From an uncultured Prevotella sp. (GTDB lineage: Bacteria; Bacteroidota; Bacteroidia; Bacteroidales; Bacteroidaceae), in contig CAJOCR010000005.1 in assembly GCA_905236755.1 (NCBI GenBank), positions 1-64,000 on the forward strand: a stretch of 64,000 bases of DNA. The letters run 5' to 3'. Made by a program: the position numbers and the translations under genes. Positions 28,270-35,955 of the stretch are shown in pieces; the stretch's first letter is position 1, and each line of letters begins with the position of its first letter. A model generated the notes under the pieces. That model saw only the letters and a program-made list of their open reading frames with translations. It ran no database searches and was not told the origin of the DNA.

Positions 28270-28324
28270 GTTACCTTAGAGTTACTTTAGCGTTACCTTA
28301 GAGTTACCTTAGAGTCATGGTATA
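28270..28324. repeat. Second array of 11-bp tandem repeats (GTTACYTTAGM)
   Basis: GTTACCTTAGA, GTTACTTTAGC, GTTACCTTAGA and GTTACCTTAGA run without gaps, with a degenerate fifth copy (GTCATGGTATA). The period equals that of the first array 24 bases upstream, but the unit sequence differs. The core TACCTTAG is one base from the TAnnTTTG promoter box. Confidence 0.8.
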
Positions 28325-28470
28325 GTTAAATAAAAATTTTACCTTATAATAAATATGTTATCTTTTTTGATATTACTTTCGATTGTTATTGTTCGCGTAA
28401 TTATCCGTTTTGATCTGCATTATAAGAATAATTCCCCGATTAATTTTCGCCAACTTCGATTATATGCGTT

Positions 28471-28525
28471 GAAAAGATTAGTCACATCTGGCAGCAATTA
28501 TTAATTTTTTTAATCTTTTCTGCCA
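28471..28525. repeat. Two overlapping inverted repeats
   Basis: GAAAAGATTA (28471-28480) is complementary to TAATCTTTTC (28511-28520), and TGGCAG (28489-28494) to CTGCCA (28520-28525). The second pair is interleaved with the first and shares base 28520, so the two stems would compete or form a pseudoknot in RNA. Confidence 0.5.
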
Positions 28526-28570
28526 AATTGCCACAAATTTTGCGTAGGCACATTTATTGTAATATAGTTG

Positions 28571-28604
28571 ATGAGGACAAGGTTCAAAAGAGCCGAATCC
28601 TCAT
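28571..28604 (+). promoter_or_regulatory. Hairpin in the presumed hsp20 leader
   Basis: ATGAGGA pairs with TCCTCAT, a symmetric 3x3 internal loop follows, then GGTTC pairs with GAGCC around an AAAA loop. It ends 27 bases before the ribosome binding site. It could affect mRNA stability or heat control. Whether it is transcribed depends on the promoter: AAATTTTG at 28535 would include it, TATAGTTG at 28563 would cut it. Confidence 0.45.
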
Positions 28605-28631
28605 AGATAAATAAACAACTAAAAAATAATT

Positions 28632-28638
28632 AGGAGGT
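28632..28638 (+). promoter_or_regulatory. Strong Shine-Dalgarno before hsp20
   Basis: AGGAGGT lies 7 bases before ATG 28646. Such a full match to the anti-SD is rare in Bacteroidetes and is not seen before the other genes here. It fixes the start at 28646, not the TTG at 28640. Confidence 0.7.
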
Positions 28639-28645
28639 ATTGATT

Positions 28646-29071
28646 ATGTTATTCCCAGTTTTACAGAACAATTGGTTAGACAATGCATTTGATGATTTCT
28701 TTGACACAAGAGCTCTTAGTCGCATGAATGCTACGGCACCAGCTGTAAACGTCAAGGAAGACGACAAGGCTTACACTATGGAAGTTGCAGTTCCTGGTAT
28801 TAAGAAAGAATTTTGCCGTGTTAACATCAACACAGACGGTGATCTTGAACTCGCTATCGAGAGCAAGTTTGAACATAAGGAAGAAAACAAGAAAGAACAT
28901 TTCTTGCGTCGTGAGTTCTCTTATGGAAATTATCAGCAGACATATACTTTACCAGAGAATGTTGATAAAGACTCTATTTCTGCTAAAGTTGAAAACGGTG
29001 TGCTCACAATTACTATGCCTAAGTTGGCAGAGAAGGTAGGAAAGGTTCAGCGACAAATCGCTATTGCATAG
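28646..29071 (+). CDS. Small heat-shock protein, Hsp20/alpha-crystallin family
   Basis: This 141-residue chaperone holds unfolding proteins in a refoldable state in the cytoplasm. The N-terminal arm is MLFPVLQNNWLDNAFDDFFD. The alpha-crystallin domain spans about 35-135, beginning APAVNVKEDDKAYTMEVAVPG. It contains the family signature ENGVLTITMPK near the end, and a C-terminal I-x-I-like element (RQIAIA) is present. The ORF track started two codons upstream at a TTG. ATG 28646 is preferred because a full AGGAGGT lies seven bases before it. A single-gene unit, it has an unusually long structured upstream region and a strong terminator. Confidence 0.95.
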   Translation: MLFPVLQNNWLDNAFDDFFDTRALSRMNATAPAVNVKEDDKAYTMEVAVPGIKKEFCRVNINTDGDLELAIESKFEHKEENKKEHFLRREFSYGNYQQTYTLPENVDKDSISAKVENGVLTITMPKLAEKVGKVQRQIAIA

Positions 29072-29122
29072 CTCTCAATAGTGTTTACTATATTTTTTCA
29101 TAGATTGATTAACCAATTCATT

Positions 29123-29157
29123 AAGGCAGTCTCTATTTTAGAGACTGCCTTTTTTAT
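29123..29157 (+). terminator. Terminator of hsp20
   Basis: AAGGCAGTCTCT pairs perfectly with AGAGACTGCCTT around the loop ATTTT and runs into TTTTAT. It is a 12-bp stem about 50 bases after the stop. Confidence 0.88.
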
Positions 29158-29380
29158 GCTTTTTAACTGCTAATATGCTATTTATACGTTATCATGACAC
29201 AAGATATATGCCTTTTTTACACACTTATAATCAAGATTATGATAAATAGTATAACGGCTTTAACTTGTATTTCTTTTTTAAGGTGGCATGTATGACAAAA
29301 TAAGCAATTAGTTACACATGAAAAATAAAAAAACTTTAGTTAAAAAAGTTTATATAACTACTACTTGTATTATTTTTTAT
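29158..29380. other. AT-rich gap before the membrane regulator gene, no gene seen
   Basis: No useful open frame is present. Weak inverted repeats occur (CTATTTAT at 29178 with ATAAATAG at 29242, and AAACTT/AAGTTT near 29333), too loose to call. The promoter box of the downstream gene closes the region. Confidence 0.4.
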
Positions 29381-29388
29381 TACCTTTG
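29381..29388 (+). promoter_or_regulatory. -7 box of the membrane-anchored regulator gene
   Basis: TACCTTTG, an exact -7 match, lies 24 bases before the ATG at 29412. Confidence 0.65.
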
Positions 29389-29411
29389 TTAGCAAATAAA
29401 ATTGACTCTCC

Positions 29412-31073
29412 ATGAAACTAAAACGCTATTTACTAATTATATTTGCTCTTGTTGTTGCAGTGTCAACTATGTCTGCTAAACAACATTCTGATTCTCAACT
29501 TACTATTACAAATGCTTACAGACTTAGTTCGACTAATCTATCAAAAGCTTTGAATATTATTGAAACTATGTCCAATCGCCATATAATACCTAATTGGAAG
29601 GCAGAAATGGAGAAAGGAAATCTATACTTTAAGGCACACTTGTATAAGCATGCCGTAAATTGTTATAAGGATATTCCAGATGATGAATCATTGCGCGACA
29701 GCATTCATACAAGGCTGAAAATTTTGAAATTCATGATGGACTCGTATGATGTAATTGGCGAAGAAAAAGCTTTAGCCGAGACAGCATACCGAGTAATTCG
29801 TGAAGCAAAAAAAGAACAACAAGTTGGATATGTTGCCATGGCTCAGTTTATGTTGGGCAAACGACTGCATGACAGCATTAGTGTACGTGAAAGTTATGCA
29901 AAGTGCTTTGGAGCAGTTAATACAATGAAACATTCTGATTATAAATACCGCAACAATGAACTTTGTTATTTCTATGCAGAATTAGCTTTGATGTATATAA
30001 GAGATAGACGGTTCAAAGATGCCATGAAAATGTCTATTGAGCAGGAAAAGAGTATTCTACATAGTAATTGGTATTCATTTGACACAACTAAAGAGCAAGC
30101 CTTATATTGTTTGTATTCTGTTCGAACATGGATTTTTACAGAAATAGGACGTATTGACGAGGCTGACAGATGCTACCTTTTAGCTAAAAAACTGGGTATC
30201 AATGATGTAACCGTGGAGCATTATATGCAGACATATATGCTGCAAAGAAAAATGTACAAGGAGTTGCAAGAAATGTTTAAAATCTCAAAGCAGATTATTG
30301 TAGATGATAAAAATGAAATCAGTCTTACTATGGTGCAAATATTGAGTAGCGAGGCACAGATGTATAGTGAGATGGGAAACTATAAGGCTGCAACTCAATG
30401 TTATAAGCGTATGTTTGATGTTGCGGATTCACTACGTTTAAAGTTCTCTAACCAATGTCTTGATTCTGTAAGTGAAGCTGTTAGTCGTGAGCTGCAGATG
30501 TCGCAGCGTAATATGATGTTAACTATAATCTTGATTGTGGTTGTTATGCTGGTGGTCATCTCAGTAATCCTTTTATTTTATGATTTGCGTGAGCGAAAAC
30601 GCAATCGCCTGATGTCGGCTGCAATGCAAAGATTAGTATATTATCATAATATTTTGTCTAATAATGATTCTATAAAAGCAAACACTAATTCTTACAATAA
30701 AGAAAAAGAAGAGGATAAATATAAACATATTTTTGAAGAAGCCGATAACAGAATATCAAAGGAGAAATTATTCTTAGAGCAGGGCTTTGGTCGCGATGAA
30801 TTGATGCACTTGATGGGTGTGGATAAAAATGTTCTTGCAACTATTATTAATAAATACACATCAATGAATGTTAGTGGGTATATTAATAGTAAACGTATGA
30901 TTTATGCTGTTGCTCTTATGAAAGAGCATCCGGAATATACTATGAACGCCATTGCAGAAGCATGTGGTATTAAAAGTGCAGCTACATTTATTCGTAATTT
31001 TAAAAATGCCTTTGGAATGACTCCGTCAGATTATCGAAAAACTATAGACAATAGTATAGCTGAAAAGGAGTGA
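29412..31073 (+). CDS. Membrane-anchored regulator: TPR-like periplasmic part plus AraC-type HTH
   Basis: This 553-residue protein has a signal/anchor start (MKLKRYLLIIFALVVAVSTM) and a helical TPR-like sensor region (about 30-360, e.g. SEAQMYSEMGNYKAATQCYK). A strong transmembrane helix follows near 368-392 (MLTIILIVVVMLVVISVILL), then a short linker and a C-terminal AraC-type DNA-binding domain (MNAIAEACGIKSAATFIRNF, then GMTPSDYRK). It has no kinase or receiver domain, so the signal would pass directly through the membrane to the DNA-binding part. Such proteins are common next to surface-structure genes in Bacteroidales. It lies just upstream of, and co-directional with, the pilus-like operon, which it may control. 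This link is inferred from position. Confidence 0.85.
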   Translation: MKLKRYLLIIFALVVAVSTMSAKQHSDSQLTITNAYRLSSTNLSKALNIIETMSNRHIIPNWKAEMEKGNLYFKAHLYKHAVNCYKDIPDDESLRDSIHTRLKILKFMMDSYDVIGEEKALAETAYRVIREAKKEQQVGYVAMAQFMLGKRLHDSISVRESYAKCFGAVNTMKHSDYKYRNNELCYFYAELALMYIRDRRFKDAMKMSIEQEKSILHSNWYSFDTTKEQALYCLYSVRTWIFTEIGRIDEADRCYLLAKKLGINDVTVEHYMQTYMLQRKMYKELQEMFKISKQIIVDDKNEISLTMVQILSSEAQMYSEMGNYKAATQCYKRMFDVADSLRLKFSNQCLDSVSEAVSRELQMSQRNMMLTIILIVVVMLVVISVILLFYDLRERKRNRLMSAAMQRLVYYHNILSNNDSIKANTNSYNKEKEEDKYKHIFEEADNRISKEKLFLEQGFGRDELMHLMGVDKNVLATIINKYTSMNVSGYINSKRMIYAVALMKEHPEYTMNAIAEACGIKSAATFIRNFKNAFGMTPSDYRKTIDNSIAEKE

Positions 31074-31095
31074 TTAGGCGTTTTTAATCGTTAGG

Positions 31096-31127
31096 AGGTG
31101 TCCTCCCCTCCCCTATAAATAAAGGGG
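31096..31127. repeat. GC-rich palindromic fragment
   Basis: GGAGGTGTCCTCCCCTCCCC and the following AAAGGGG contain GGAGG/CCTCC and CCCCT/AGGGG complementary blocks in an otherwise AT-rich gap. Similar CCCTCC-rich fragments occur at about 5515-5548 and 14321-14340. They may be remnants of one dispersed element. It could also act as a weak terminator for the upstream gene. Confidence 0.4.
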
Positions 31128-31257
31128 TTTTGACAAATTGAAAAGCATTGGACGATGTTAAAAGATAGGGCTGTAATTGTGCTATTTTTTGTGGCTTTAA
31201 ACAATAATAAATTATGCTTACTAAAATATTGTACATTATTCATATTTTAGGAGTTTT

Positions 31258-31291
31258 TGACAAAATTAAAGGCAAAAATGACGAAATTAAA
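31258..31291 (+). promoter_or_regulatory. 21-bp-spaced direct repeats upstream of the pilus-like operon
   Basis: TGACAAAATTAAA at 31258 and TGACGAAATTAAA at 31279 are direct repeats exactly 21 bases apart, about 45-75 bases before the promoter box. Related TGACAAATTG (31131) and TGACAATTTT (31322) copies flank them. Two-turn spacing of direct repeats is typical of AraC-type activator sites. The binding protein is not known. Confidence 0.45.
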
Positions 31292-31334
31292 AAAGGTGGT
31301 CACGTGCATAAGTAATCTATTTGACAATTTTATA

Positions 31335-31342
31335 TAATTTTG
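31335..31342 (+). promoter_or_regulatory. -7 box of the pilus/giant-protein operon
   Basis: TAATTTTG, an exact -7 match, lies 40 bases before the first ATG at 31383. I see no other exact box in the short gaps between the following eight genes. Confidence 0.6.
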
Positions 31343-31382
31343 TTGCTATACTTATTCAAGTATATACACTAAACACGCAACG

Positions 31383-32918
31383 ATGAAACCAATTAACCGT
31401 TTAAAAATATTATTCATACTGTTATTCAGTACGCATTTAGCGACAGCCCAACACCTGACGCTAAGCAATAATTTGCTTTATGATGCGTCATTGACACCTA
31501 ATTTTCGTATTGGTGTTGGTTTATCGCAGCATTGGTCTATGGGACTTACTGCTGGCTTTAATCCTTGGCCTACAGACAATCAAGCAGTACGTAAGTGGAA
31601 ACATTTGTTGATTTCTCCTGATATTCGTTATTGGTCTGATTCGGTTAATGTGCATCATTTCTTTGGGTCAAATCTTATTTATAGTCACTATAATGTTGGT
31701 GGTGTTACATTCCCTTTCGGTCTATGGAAATCTGTCAGAAATGAGCGTCGGCAAGGCGATCTTGGTGCTATTGGAGCATATTACGGCTATTCTTGGCCTT
31801 TAGGACGTTTTTGGAATCTCGAAGCTTTTGCTGGTGTTGCTTTGGGCTATACAAGTTTCAATAGATATAAATGTGAACATTGTGGCACAAAGATTGGCAA
31901 CAAAAATCAATTCTTTATTTTGCCTCAGTTAGGCCTGAGCATTGTATATAATATTCCTGGTCGTGCAGTAATGTCTTCAGAGGCTGATATGTCGTCTATC
32001 CCAGAGATTAGTATCTCCAATGAAGCAGAAAAGCGATTTGAGCCTGTTTTGTCTTACGTTCATGAACGTAGATTCCAGCTACAGTTAAAAAATGATACCG
32101 ACTTTGTAGAGTCGTATTCAAATTATACTCCATACCTAAATACACCTCAAACTAAGAACATAAAAGGTTTATTTGTTTATTTTGGTGTCGGAAACTCAAA
32201 GTTGTATCCCGCCTATCGCAACAATTTGCAGACATTAAAGCGTATCGTTGACCTCACTCGCAATATGATAGCCGACACAAGTTGTATAATTAGAAAAATA
32301 CAAATTGTTGGTTTCGCATCTGTAGAAGGAAATCCCGTATATAACCAGAAACTTTCTGTAAGCCGTGCACAGGCGTTACAACATTATATCCAGCAAGAGG
32401 TGAATGTTGCAGATACAATTTTTGAAACTGTAGGTGCTGGCGAGGCTTGGATGGAACTTAGCGACAGTGTTCAGGGATTTATTTCAAAAGGTTATGATAA
32501 TGGCATCGACTTAAAAAAAGTTGTTGATATTATTAATAATGTAAATGATAGCAAGCTTCGCGAAAAACGTTTACGTAGGTTGGATGGAGGACGTACTTGG
32601 GAATTTATTCGTAATCGTATGCTAAAAGAGCAGCGTTATTCAGGTTTAATCAAGATATACTATGATGATGTACCTGATAAAAATGCACAAATTATAAATG
32701 AGGCAAGCGAACTGCTTACTACCGACTGTAGTGATTGTCATCATGAGGCTTTGCGTTTGCTGTCTAACGTTCGTGATGATGAAAGAGCCCAAAATGCTTT
32801 AGGTGTAGCGCTTTGGCTCTGTGGTCAACATACAGAAGCAATGGAATGCTTGCAACGTGCTGCTAATCATGGCGATACAGCAGCAATGCAAAACATAAAT
32901 ATTATAAAGAAACAATGA
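31383..32918 (+). CDS. DUF3575 outer-membrane protein with OmpA-like domain
   Basis: This 511-residue protein opens with a signal peptide (ILFILLFSTHLATAQ). A DUF3575 beta-barrel (about 25-195) follows with the family start LTLSNNLLYDASLTPNFRIG and a small Cys pair (CEHCGTK). Residues about 255-345 form an OmpA-like peptidoglycan-binding region (IQIVGFASVEGNPVYNQKLS). The C terminus has a Sel1/TPR-like helical repeat (GQHTEAMECLQRAANHGDTA). DUF3575 proteins head many type V pilus loci in Bacteroides and Prevotella, where they may help export or anchor subunits. It is the first gene of the operon, 18 bases before the next ORF. Confidence 0.85.
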   Translation: MKPINRLKILFILLFSTHLATAQHLTLSNNLLYDASLTPNFRIGVGLSQHWSMGLTAGFNPWPTDNQAVRKWKHLLISPDIRYWSDSVNVHHFFGSNLIYSHYNVGGVTFPFGLWKSVRNERRQGDLGAIGAYYGYSWPLGRFWNLEAFAGVALGYTSFNRYKCEHCGTKIGNKNQFFILPQLGLSIVYNIPGRAVMSSEADMSSIPEISISNEAEKRFEPVLSYVHERRFQLQLKNDTDFVESYSNYTPYLNTPQTKNIKGLFVYFGVGNSKLYPAYRNNLQTLKRIVDLTRNMIADTSCIIRKIQIVGFASVEGNPVYNQKLSVSRAQALQHYIQQEVNVADTIFETVGAGEAWMELSDSVQGFISKGYDNGIDLKKVVDIINNVNDSKLREKRLRRLDGGRTWEFIRNRMLKEQRYSGLIKIYYDDVPDKNAQIINEASELLTTDCSDCHHEALRLLSNVRDDERAQNALGVALWLCGQHTEAMECLQRAANHGDTAAMQNINIIKKQ

Positions 32919-32936
32919 TTCAAGATTATAAATAAG

Positions 32937-34895
32937 ATGAAAAAAATGTTTAAGTTTTCTTTACTCAGTACGACAGTACTCGTAAGTGCAGTTTCATTCA
33001 CTGCTTGCTCATCAAATGATGATGTGGAAAATAATCCGAATTATGACCCTGTAACAAATGCGGTCAAAACGGAGTTTGTTATCAATGTTACGCAACCAGG
33101 CGAACGCTCTCGTATGACTGCTGGTGACGCTGGTGCGGGCTTGTTCCAGGGCATTAATAACATGAATCTATTCTGTTATGCAGGTGCTCCAGCCACTGTA
33201 AATACTATGGATGCGTCTAACAAGCTAACATTATCTTCCTATACTGGACCTGCTATAGATGGAGGTGACCCTACACTTACCAATAGCTCAAGTAAGGTAT
33301 ATACAATGTATATACCAGTGGGTACAAGTAACTTCCTGTTTTATGCAACTGCTCTCAGTAGTGTTGGTGACAAGTTTGCTAAAGGCTCATTGACAAATAA
33401 CCTATCAACAGCATCTACAGTTTTGACAAGTCCATCTGCTGATACTGACATAAAGTTCTCTTTGGAACCTATTGTTTCGTCAGAATCAGAAATAACAACA
33501 CGTCAGGCTAAGTTGCTTAGCATCCTAAATGGTATTAAAGATGCAAAGATAGATGATACAAACACATGGGCGTCTTTATCTAACACTACTAATGTACATA
33601 TGAAAGCTCTGGGTAATGCTTTCAATCAGTTTACCAATCAGGCACAGGGTGGTGATGTTCGTCAAGGCTCAAGCTCTGCTATATTGAATATGGTAAGTGA
33701 TTTATGTGCATCTGTAATAGATGTTTATGAAAACGAAAGTGATGTTCAGGCTAAGGCTTTGGCTGAAAAGATTCTTGATAAGATTGCAGAATATTTCGAT
33801 GTTACAAAGGTTGGTAGCAACTCACCTTATGAATATACATGGAATAACAACTATAAGTCTGAAGGTGTTGGGGATGAATTCATTACCAGTAGTTTTCCAG
33901 AATCACTGAATCTTCCTACAGGTTCTGCTGTAATTACATATAGCAATGAGAATGGTTATGCTTTCGTTAATAACGGCCAAATGGGTACAGCTACAGTTTC
34001 TACTGCATTTGATAATTTCACTTATCCATCTCAGTTGACCTATTATTGTAACTCTGCACTTTGGCAGACAAACGTGGGTAAGAACACATCTGATTATCCT
34101 ACAAATTCAACAGCTTGGATAACTGAAGGAAACTGGTCAGGTTGGACTTCCACTCCTGTTTCTGCAGCAACACGTGCCGTAGCAATGCAGGACAATATTA
34201 CATATGGTGCCGCTCAGCTTGTGTCAACATTTAAAATGGGAACAGGAGTTGGAACAACTACTGAAGATGCGCTGGTTGACAATGCTTCAGTTGTTTCTGG
34301 TGGAAGTATTTCCAATAACGTTTTTGATGGAAGCTCAGCCGATAAGACTATCACACTTAAAGTTCATGGCATATTGATTGGTGGTCAGCCTACCAATTCG
34401 AGATACGATTACCTGCCTTTGGCTAACAATGCATCAAGAGTAATATACGATAAGATTTCTGATGAAGGTACAGTTTTGACAACAACAGGAGCAACCAACT
34501 ATACTCTTGTTATGGACAACTATACTACAGAATCTACACAGTCAGCAGTGAATATCGCATTGGAAATGACAGCTGATAAGGATTTCTATGGTGCAAGTGG
34601 TAAAATAAAGAGCGGTCAGAAATTTTATCTTATAGGCTCTCTTAACCCAGCAGATGGAGGTGATATAACATGGGCAGACCATAAGAGTTTCAAAGAAGGT
34701 GATAGCGGTCAGAATATAAACCGTGTCTTTATACGTGATGCAAAAACCATCGCAACTTTCACTCTTCAGAAGAATAGCCTTAAAAATGCATATTCAACAA
34801 TTCCTGACTTGCGTTCTATACAGATGCTCTTTGGTATTTCTGTTGACTTGGCATGGAAAGCCGGTTTGACATTTAATGTAAATATTGGTGAATAA
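32937..34895 (+). CDS. Type V pilin-like lipoprotein (Mfa1/FimA type), large
   Basis: This 652-residue lipoprotein has the lipobox VSFTACSSND. The conserved pilin features are an N-terminal beta-domain opening EFVINVTQPGERSRMT and a strand pattern leading to NLFCYAGAP. A C-terminal beta-domain includes KFYLIGSLNPADGG and closes with the donor-like GISVDLAWKAG. It is about 100-200 residues longer than Porphyromonas Mfa1, partly through a helical insert (about 180-300). The gene at 35956 encodes a divergent paralog with the same order of blocks. It is probably the main or an accessory shaft subunit, processed after lipid-linked transport. Family placement is by motif pattern and context. Confidence 0.78.
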   Translation: MKKMFKFSLLSTTVLVSAVSFTACSSNDDVENNPNYDPVTNAVKTEFVINVTQPGERSRMTAGDAGAGLFQGINNMNLFCYAGAPATVNTMDASNKLTLSSYTGPAIDGGDPTLTNSSSKVYTMYIPVGTSNFLFYATALSSVGDKFAKGSLTNNLSTASTVLTSPSADTDIKFSLEPIVSSESEITTRQAKLLSILNGIKDAKIDDTNTWASLSNTTNVHMKALGNAFNQFTNQAQGGDVRQGSSSAILNMVSDLCASVIDVYENESDVQAKALAEKILDKIAEYFDVTKVGSNSPYEYTWNNNYKSEGVGDEFITSSFPESLNLPTGSAVITYSNENGYAFVNNGQMGTATVSTAFDNFTYPSQLTYYCNSALWQTNVGKNTSDYPTNSTAWITEGNWSGWTSTPVSAATRAVAMQDNITYGAAQLVSTFKMGTGVGTTTEDALVDNASVVSGGSISNNVFDGSSADKTITLKVHGILIGGQPTNSRYDYLPLANNASRVIYDKISDEGTVLTTTGATNYTLVMDNYTTESTQSAVNIALEMTADKDFYGASGKIKSGQKFYLIGSLNPADGGDITWADHKSFKEGDSGQNINRVFIRDAKTIATFTLQKNSLKNAYSTIPDLRSIQMLFGISVDLAWKAGLTFNVNIGE

Positions 34896-34907
34896 CACTA
34901 CGAGACA

Positions 34908-35954
34908 TTGATACTTAAACAGAACATAGCATATTATCTTGTGGGGGCTATCTTTGCAATAGTCCTCACAGGATGTTCTATGATAGATGAGAATCAGGAC
35001 GACTGTGGTGAGCAAACTAAAATTAACTACGAGTTGCAGTTGATAACTAATATTTCTACTGAGATACACACACAGTTAGACACACATGCTGATGAATCAT
35101 TTGCAGAGATGTTGAAAAGTCATTTGAGTACTATTTTCACCGATTTTGCTAAAGATGTCAACCTCTCTTTTTATGGTGTCACAGGTGACTCTACCCTATT
35201 ATATCACGATAAGCACATTATGAACGACTCAGAGCATAGTTACACACTATTCATTCCACGTCGTAAGTATATGCATTTGGCTTTAGCTAATATAGACGAT
35301 AACTCAGTGATAAAACAGGAAAATGCTGATAATTGTCATATGTCGTCACTTCATCAGGTGGCTTCTGATACAATAGAATCACAAAATACAGGATTATTTA
35401 CAGCCAGACAGATGATGGAGATGATAGAAGGTATTGATCAAACATTTAATGTTAGGTTATATATGGCAAATTGTTCGGCTGTTTTGATGATTGACCCGCA
35501 AGGACACGATATAAGCAATATGCGTGTGTTTACAACAGGCTTTGCAACCGCATTCTATGTATCTGATAGCTTATATGAATATAAAAAGTCTGCCCCTATT
35601 GTTCGCACAAATAGAATAATGTCAAACGATAGCAGATACGTTGGGTTTGTTTCGGTTAATCTACCATCGTTTAATCCAGGAGCAAAATCACGTTCTGTGA
35701 TAGAAACAACAGAACCTTTTATTACAAATCCAGGAGAAGAGACATTGTGGGAATTCCGTATATATCAGTTGATGGATGACAACACAACAACAGAAACTGT
35801 GCTGCACATAAAAGAACCATTACGTGCAGGTCAGTTGAAAATAATCAAGGCTCGTGTTGGTGAGAATGGACAGATAGAGAGTGAAACACCAAATGTTGGT
35901 ATAAGTGTTACTCTCGATTGGAAAAAAGGTGGAACTTACAATCCAGAATTGTAA
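34908..35954 (+). CDS. FimB/Mfa2-family pilus anchor lipoprotein
   Basis: This 348-residue lipoprotein (lipobox IVLTGCSMID) shows the FimB/Mfa2 pattern strongly: DDCGEQTKINYELQLITNIS, then LSFYGVTGDSTLLYHD and RRKYMHLALANI. The end is KGGTYNPEL. Mfa2-type proteins sit at the pilus base and fix it to the outer membrane. The start appears to be TTG 34908, 12 bases after the preceding stop. No in-frame ATG gives a full signal peptide. The next gene starts one base after its stop codon, so translation of the two is probably linked. Confidence 0.87.
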   Translation: MILKQNIAYYLVGAIFAIVLTGCSMIDENQDDCGEQTKINYELQLITNISTEIHTQLDTHADESFAEMLKSHLSTIFTDFAKDVNLSFYGVTGDSTLLYHDKHIMNDSEHSYTLFIPRRKYMHLALANIDDNSVIKQENADNCHMSSLHQVASDTIESQNTGLFTARQMMEMIEGIDQTFNVRLYMANCSAVLMIDPQGHDISNMRVFTTGFATAFYVSDSLYEYKKSAPIVRTNRIMSNDSRYVGFVSVNLPSFNPGAKSRSVIETTEPFITNPGEETLWEFRIYQLMDDNTTTETVLHIKEPLRAGQLKIIKARVGENGQIESETPNVGISVTLDWKKGGTYNPEL

Positions 35955-35955
35955 T

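Noticed and set aside
29178-29249. Loose inverted repeat CTATTTAT / ATAAATAG before the membrane regulator gene
   Set aside because: It is short, far apart and AT-only; expected by chance in this base composition.
31096-31382. Possible invertible promoter (phase variation) before the pilus-like operon
   Set aside because: I looked for long inverted repeats flanking the promoter, as in Bacteroides invertons, and found only short direct repeats and a small GC-rich palindrome. No recombinase gene is nearby.
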